From: Caldifarciminota bacterium
GTDB taxonomy: Bacteria > Hydrothermota > Tepidihabitantia > Tepidihabitantales > Tepidihabitantaceae
Length of the DNA: 5,579 nucleotides
Assembly: GCA_016935775.1 (NCBI GenBank)
Contig: JAFGQF010000183.1
Coordinates: forward strand, 1 to 5,579
Reading direction: 5' to 3'
The translations under genes were made by a program, and so were the position numbers. Below are positions 5,401-5,579 of this stretch, in pieces (position 1 is the stretch's first letter; each line of letters opens with the position of its first letter). The notes beneath the pieces are model-generated. The model made no database searches. It saw only the letters and a program-made list of their open reading frames with translations, and had not been told where the DNA came from.

Positions 5401-5579
5401 ATGGGCAGCGAGGAACTGCTCGGCCGGATCAGGTCCGACGGCCGGGCAAAAGTCGCAAAGGTCGAGGCCGAGCGCGACCGGCAGGTCGGCGAGACCAGGT
5501 CACGGGCCGATGCCGAGGTGGCGCAACTCGAGCAGGAGTTCCGCTCGCGCATCGAGCTGGAAACCAGGCAGGCGCTCGA
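5401..5579 (+). CDS. ntpE: V/A-type ATPase subunit E, N-terminal part (cut by window end)
   Basis: Only the first 59 codons of this peripheral-stalk subunit are present. It partners the F/G-type subunit, and its C-terminal globular domain (beyond the window) caps the catalytic head. The visible part is a continuous charged helix with hydrophobic residues at exact 11-residue spacing: V18, V29, V40 and I51, and I10, V21, L43. It thus shows the same hendecad pattern as ntpF. The identification rests on this pattern and on the conserved order F-I-K-E, since no globular domain is visible. ATG 5401 follows the ntpK stop (TAG 5398-5400) with no gap and no clear Shine-Dalgarno, so translation probably depends on ribosomes finishing ntpK. 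The full gene should be close to 600 bases, as in homologues. Confidence 0.88.
   Translation, partial: MGSEELLGRIRSDGRAKVAKVEAERDRQVGETRSRADAEVAQLEQEFRSRIELETRQAL

Overview
The window is about 70% G+C, with strong G/C preference at codon third positions. It carries the first four genes of a V/A-type ATPase operon in the order F(H)-I-K-E, as in Enterococcus hirae ntpFIKE and many archaeal and bacterial A/V-ATPase operons. The promoters look like bacterial sigma70 promoters and one gene has a consensus Shine-Dalgarno. Subunit K is the double-hairpin bacterial type. I therefore favour a high-GC bacterium that uses a V/A-ATPase, possibly from a poorly cultured phylum. I cannot name the lineage from sequence alone.

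Layout. Positions 1 to about 357 hold a degenerate tandem array of about 30 copies of a 12-bp unit, all in one phase with no indel. I see no convincing gene there. A GC hairpin (398-417) and an AT-richer promoter island (about 436-480) follow. A two-gene unit comes next: an XRE-type helix-turn-helix protein of unknown function (471-1472) and, 9 nt later, a basic protein of unknown family with an internal duplication (1482-2258). The second promoter has its -35 box inside the end of that gene. A 20-bp palindrome covers its -10 region and the start codon of the ATPase operon.

The ATPase genes are packed tightly: ntpF (peripheral-stalk coiled coil, 2285-2623), ntpI (membrane a-type subunit, 2605-4833), ntpK (rotor-ring subunit, 4849-5400) and the start of ntpE (5401 to the window end). 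F and E form the peripheral stalk, I holds the ion half-channels and anchors the stalk, and K forms the ring. The catalytic genes (C, F/G, A, B, D in homologous operons) should lie beyond the window. K keeps every side-chain ligand of the E. hirae Na+ site, so a sodium-coupled enzyme is plausible. Subunit I appears to carry extra membrane segments between its fourth helix and the essential arginine.

The least explained parts are the 12-bp array, the XRE/duplicated-protein pair, and the near-leaderless starts with a palindromic operator candidate between that pair and the ATPase operon.
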